Positions 61,622-64,000 of a stretch of DNA of 64,000 nucleotides are shown piece after piece (position 1 is the first letter of the stretch; each line of letters starts with the position of its first letter). Location: assembly GCF_001543145.1 (NCBI RefSeq), contig NZ_CP014160.1, positions 1,922,001-1,986,000 on the forward strand, in the 5' to 3' direction. Source of the DNA: Aerococcus sanguinicola (lineage in GTDB: Bacteria; Bacillota; Bacilli; Lactobacillales; Aerococcaceae). The translations under genes and the position numbers were made by a program. The notes beneath the pieces are model-generated. The model worked only from the letters and a program-made list of their open reading frames with translations, made no database searches and was not told where the DNA came from.

Positions 61622-62862
61622 TAGTCTTGAGTCACCTTCTTAAAGCAAATCACCGTATTGTGGCCACCGAAACCAAGGGCATTAGAAACTAAAGCATCAA
61701 TTTGGCGGTCTTCCCCTTGGCCAGTTACCAAGTGGAGGTCACAGTCTTCATCTGGCACTTGGTAGCCGACCATGCCTGGGATAAAGCTTTCTTCCATGGC
61801 TTTCAGACTGGCGATGGCTTCAACAGCACCAGCAGCCCCTAAGAGATGGCCGACTGCTGCCTTGGTTGAGGTCACTGCGACGTCTTGACTATAATCGCCA
61901 AAAGCCGTTTTGATAACATGGCTTTCTACTCGGTCATTAGTTGGCGTAGACGTTCCATGGGCGTTGACATATTGCACGTCGCCTTGGCCGAGGCCAGCTT
62001 CTTTAAGGGCAAGTTCAATAGCCTTGACAGCTTCTTGACCTTCTGCATGAGGAGCTGTCAGGTGGTAGGCATCGGAAGTTGCTCCGTAGCCAGCCACTTC
62101 AGCGTAAATCTTAGCACCCCGGGCTTGGGCAGATTCTAAGCTTTCAAGAAGCAAGATGCCAGCCCCTTCGCCCATAATGAAGCCTGCCCGTTCCTTATCG
62201 AAAGGAATGGAGGCACGGTCAGGGTCTGAAGTGGTGTTCATCGCGGTGAGGTTTTCAAAGCCGGACATGGCAATCTCACAGATGGATGATTCGCCCCCAC
62301 CAGCTAGCATATAGTCGGCGTAGCCGTGCTTGATATAGCGGAAGGCTTCACCAATAGCATTGTTAGCTGAAGCACAGGCTGTTGATACGGTTTGGGCTGG
62401 GCCATGGATACCAAAATGCATAGAGATATTGGCCCCACCCATGTTGGAGATGGCCATCGGAACGAATAAAGGATTCACCCGTTTTGGCCCCTTAGCAATC
62501 ATCTTGCGGATCCCTGATTCCATTTCTTGAACCCCGCCGATACCGGTCCCAAAATAAATACCGACCCGATCGCGGTCCACTTGGTCAAGGTCTAAGCCAG
62601 CGTCTTTGAGAGCTTCGCTTGACGCTGCAATCGCGTATTGGGCGTAAGGTTCCATCCGTTTGGCTGACTTGCGGTCCATATAATCCTTGGGCTCGAAGTC
62701 TTTAACTTCAGCTACTAACTGGGTATCCAGGCCGCTAGCATCGAACTTGGTAATCGGTCCAATGCCATGCTTGCCTGCTTTTAAATTGGTCCAAAATTCT
62801 TCGACTGAATTTCCTAAGGGGGTCACAGCCCCTAGACCTGTCACTACAACTCTTCTCGTCAT
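61621..62862 (-). CDS. fabF: 3-oxoacyl-ACP synthase II
   Basis: A 413-residue elongating condensing enzyme. Catalytic Cys in VSTACASANNAIGEA, His in YVNAHGTSTPTND and His in AAVGHLLGAAG; N-terminal RRVVVTGLGAVTPLGNS. AGGAGG precedes the ATG. Complete active site. Confidence 0.96.
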   Translation of the reverse strand: MTRRVVVTGLGAVTPLGNSVEEFWTNLKAGKHGIGPITKFDASGLDTQLVAEVKDFEPKDYMDRKSAKRMEPYAQYAIAASSEALKDAGLDLDQVDRDRVGIYFGTGIGGVQEMESGIRKMIAKGPKRVNPLFVPMAISNMGGANISMHFGIHGPAQTVSTACASANNAIGEAFRYIKHGYADYMLAGGGESSICEIAMSGFENLTAMNTTSDPDRASIPFDKERAGFIMGEGAGILLLESLESAQARGAKIYAEVAGYGATSDAYHLTAPHAEGQEAVKAIELALKEAGLGQGDVQYVNAHGTSTPTNDRVESHVIKTAFGDYSQDVAVTSTKAAVGHLLGAAGAVEAIASLKAMEESFIPGMVGYQVPDEDCDLHLVTGQGEDRQIDALVSNALGFGGHNTVICFKKVTQD

Positions 62863-62871
62863 AAGAACCTC

Positions 62872-63603
62872 CTAGTTCATATTGAGACCACCGTTAATTT
62901 CAAGGGTGGTTCCGGTAATATACTTACTATTTGCTAGGAATAAGATCGCTTCTGCTACTTCCTCTTGCTCGCCGAAGCGCTTGAGCGGAATTTCATCTAG
63001 CATGGCTTCTTTTGTTTTGTCTGATAATTTATCGGTCATGTCGCTAGAAATAAAACCAGGTGCCACGGCATTAACGGTGATCTGGCGGCTGGCTAGCTCG
63101 CGGGCTGCCGATCGGGTCAGGCCGATCAAACCAGCCTTGGAAGCCGAGTAATTAGCCTGGCCGATATTTCCAATAATACCGGATAAACTCGATACATTTA
63201 TGATAGCACCTCTACGTTGTTTTAGCATTATTTTTGACACATGACGGATCAAATTAAAGCTTCCCTTAAGGTTCACGTCAATGACTTGGTCGAAATCTTC
63301 TTCAGACATGCGGATCAAGAGGCTGTCCTTGGTAATCCCGGCATTGTTGACTAGGACATCGACTTGACCAAAGTCCTTGTGAATGGCTTTAACCACCTGG
63401 CTAGTCAGGTCAAAATCTGAAACATCAGCCAGGTACTCTCTCACTTCTACCCCATAATCCCGGATGGCTTCCAAGAGCGATTCATCCGCTTGGGACCGGT
63501 TGACCATGGCAATGCGGTAGCCAGCCTTGGCAAAGGCGAGCGCCGTCGCAGTGCCGATACCGCGATTAGCGCCCGTAATAATAAGGGTTTCTTCTTTAGA
63601 CAT
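62872..63603 (-). CDS. fabG: 3-oxoacyl-ACP reductase
   Basis: A 243-residue short-chain dehydrogenase: NADPH loop IITGANRGIGTATA, NNAGITKD, catalytic Ser in INVSSLSGI, Tyr and Lys in ANYSASKAGL, C-terminal EINGGLNMN. ATG at 63603 is 9 bases after AGGAG; an in-frame ATG at 63627 would overlap fabD. Confidence 0.95.
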   Translation of the reverse strand: MSKEETLIITGANRGIGTATALAFAKAGYRIAMVNRSQADESLLEAIRDYGVEVREYLADVSDFDLTSQVVKAIHKDFGQVDVLVNNAGITKDSLLIRMSEEDFDQVIDVNLKGSFNLIRHVSKIMLKQRRGAIINVSSLSGIIGNIGQANYSASKAGLIGLTRSAARELASRQITVNAVAPGFISSDMTDKLSDKTKEAMLDEIPLKRFGEQEEVAEAILFLANSKYITGTTLEINGGLNMN

Positions 63604-63607
63604 ATGC

Positions 63608-64000
63608 TTATTCTCCTGATAATTCATTAATGGTTTTCTGTAAGTTATCGAGGTCCCCCACCCGGTAGCAAGCTACCGAGCGGTCAATCTGCTTCATAAA
63701 GGAAGACAGGGTCTTACCTGGACCGATTTCAATAAAACAATCCACGCCTTGGTCTAAGAGATAACGGATCGAATCCTCCCAGCGAACGGGGCGGTACATC
63801 TGCTTGGCCAAGTTTTCTTTCAAATGCGCCATATCATGGGCTTGGGCTGTGGTATTAGAAATGACGGGATACTGCATGTGGTCAAAATCAACCGCCTCCA
63901 GGGCCTGCTTAAAGTCCGCACTAGCAGGCTCCATCAAGGCCGTATGGAAGGGCCCAGAGACCTTGAGAGGGATTAGCTTCTTGCTCCCACGTGCCTTGAG
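63608..64000 (-). CDS. fabD: Malonyl-CoA-ACP transacylase (partial)
   Basis: The C-terminal 130 residues of FabD, continuing past the window edge. VSGPFHTALM contains the catalytic His; YPVISNTTAQ, YRPVRWEDSIRYLLDQGV and FIEIGPGKTLSSFM are typical. The Ser nucleophile half is outside. Its stop is 4 bases from the fabG start. First gene seen of this operon; the upstream genes are not in the window. Confidence 0.94.
   Translation of the reverse strand, partial: LKARGSKKLIPLKVSGPFHTALMEPASADFKQALEAVDFDHMQYPVISNTTAQAHDMAHLKENLAKQMYRPVRWEDSIRYLLDQGVDCFIEIGPGKTLSSFMKQIDRSVACYRVGDLDNLQKTINELSGE

Overview
The window looks like a chromosomal segment of a low-to-mid-GC Gram-positive bacterium of the order Lactobacillales, plausibly the Aerococcaceae. 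The evidence is two T-box leaders, AGGAGG-type ribosome binding sites, frequent TTG/GTG starts, the gpsB-rnpB-RlmL-like synteny, a Zur very like that of Bacillus, RqcH, a Firmicutes fatty-acid operon and a SirTM/GcvH-L operon of the kind found in staphylococci and streptococci. The exact genus cannot be fixed from the sequence alone. No phage, plasmid, insertion sequence, CRISPR, rRNA or tRNA was seen.

Layout. 1-3.4 kb (minus): a partial gene behind a Zur-box-like site, then the SirTM ADP-ribosylation operon (luciferase-like oxidoreductase, GcvH-L, Zn-macrodomain, SirTM). 3.5-7.9 kb: nth, comEB, ylxP, 5-formyl-THF cyclo-ligase, Nudix, YbaK, NAD(P)HX dehydratase and an NrdH-type redoxin. 8.2-11.2 kb (minus): a trpXYZ-type ABC transporter behind an attenuator-like leader with a Trp-containing 16-residue peptide and two tandem terminators. 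11.3-13.7 kb: rqcH and lexA. 14.2-27 kb (minus): apt-recJ-rnz, obg, glyQS with a Gly T-box, recO-era-dgkA-ybeY-phoH, yqeY-rpsU. 27-32 kb: a KdgT-family permease, a GH3 glycosidase, zur and a PPDK-regulator homologue. 33-38 kb (minus): RDD protein, sppA, and hisS-aspS behind a T-box. 38-49 kb: a cell-wall amidase, rsuA, fhs, an aromatic-acid-exporter-like protein, a nicotinamidase-like hydrolase, birA, an ADP-ribosylglycohydrolase, an M20 peptidase and a second KdgT-like permease. 49.7-54 kb (minus): dtd-rel-prmA-DUF3013. 54-57.5 kb: gpsB, rnpB, an RlmL-like methyltransferase, an RNase HI-like protein and an unknown protein. 57.6-64 kb (minus): the fatty-acid operon fabD-fabG-fabF-accB-fabZ-accC-accD-accA, cut at the window edge.

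The most unusual content is non-coding. Two unrelated repeat families fill every convergent intergenic gap longer than 300 bp (five of five). One is a family of ~117-bp near-perfect palindromes (nine complete units in tandem arrays plus fragments) with conserved ends but highly variable, co-varying arms. The other is a 175-bp multi-stem element present twice, with a compensatory base-pair change between copies. The Trp-leader attenuator and an endonuclease III lacking one of four Fe-S cysteines also deserve follow-up.

Functional links: BirA probably biotinylates AccB of the fatty-acid operon; Fhs and 5-formyl-THF cyclo-ligase share one-carbon metabolism; SirTM, the macrodomain and perhaps the separate ADP-ribosylglycohydrolase share ADP-ribose chemistry; Zur at 31 kb may control the truncated gene at the left edge.
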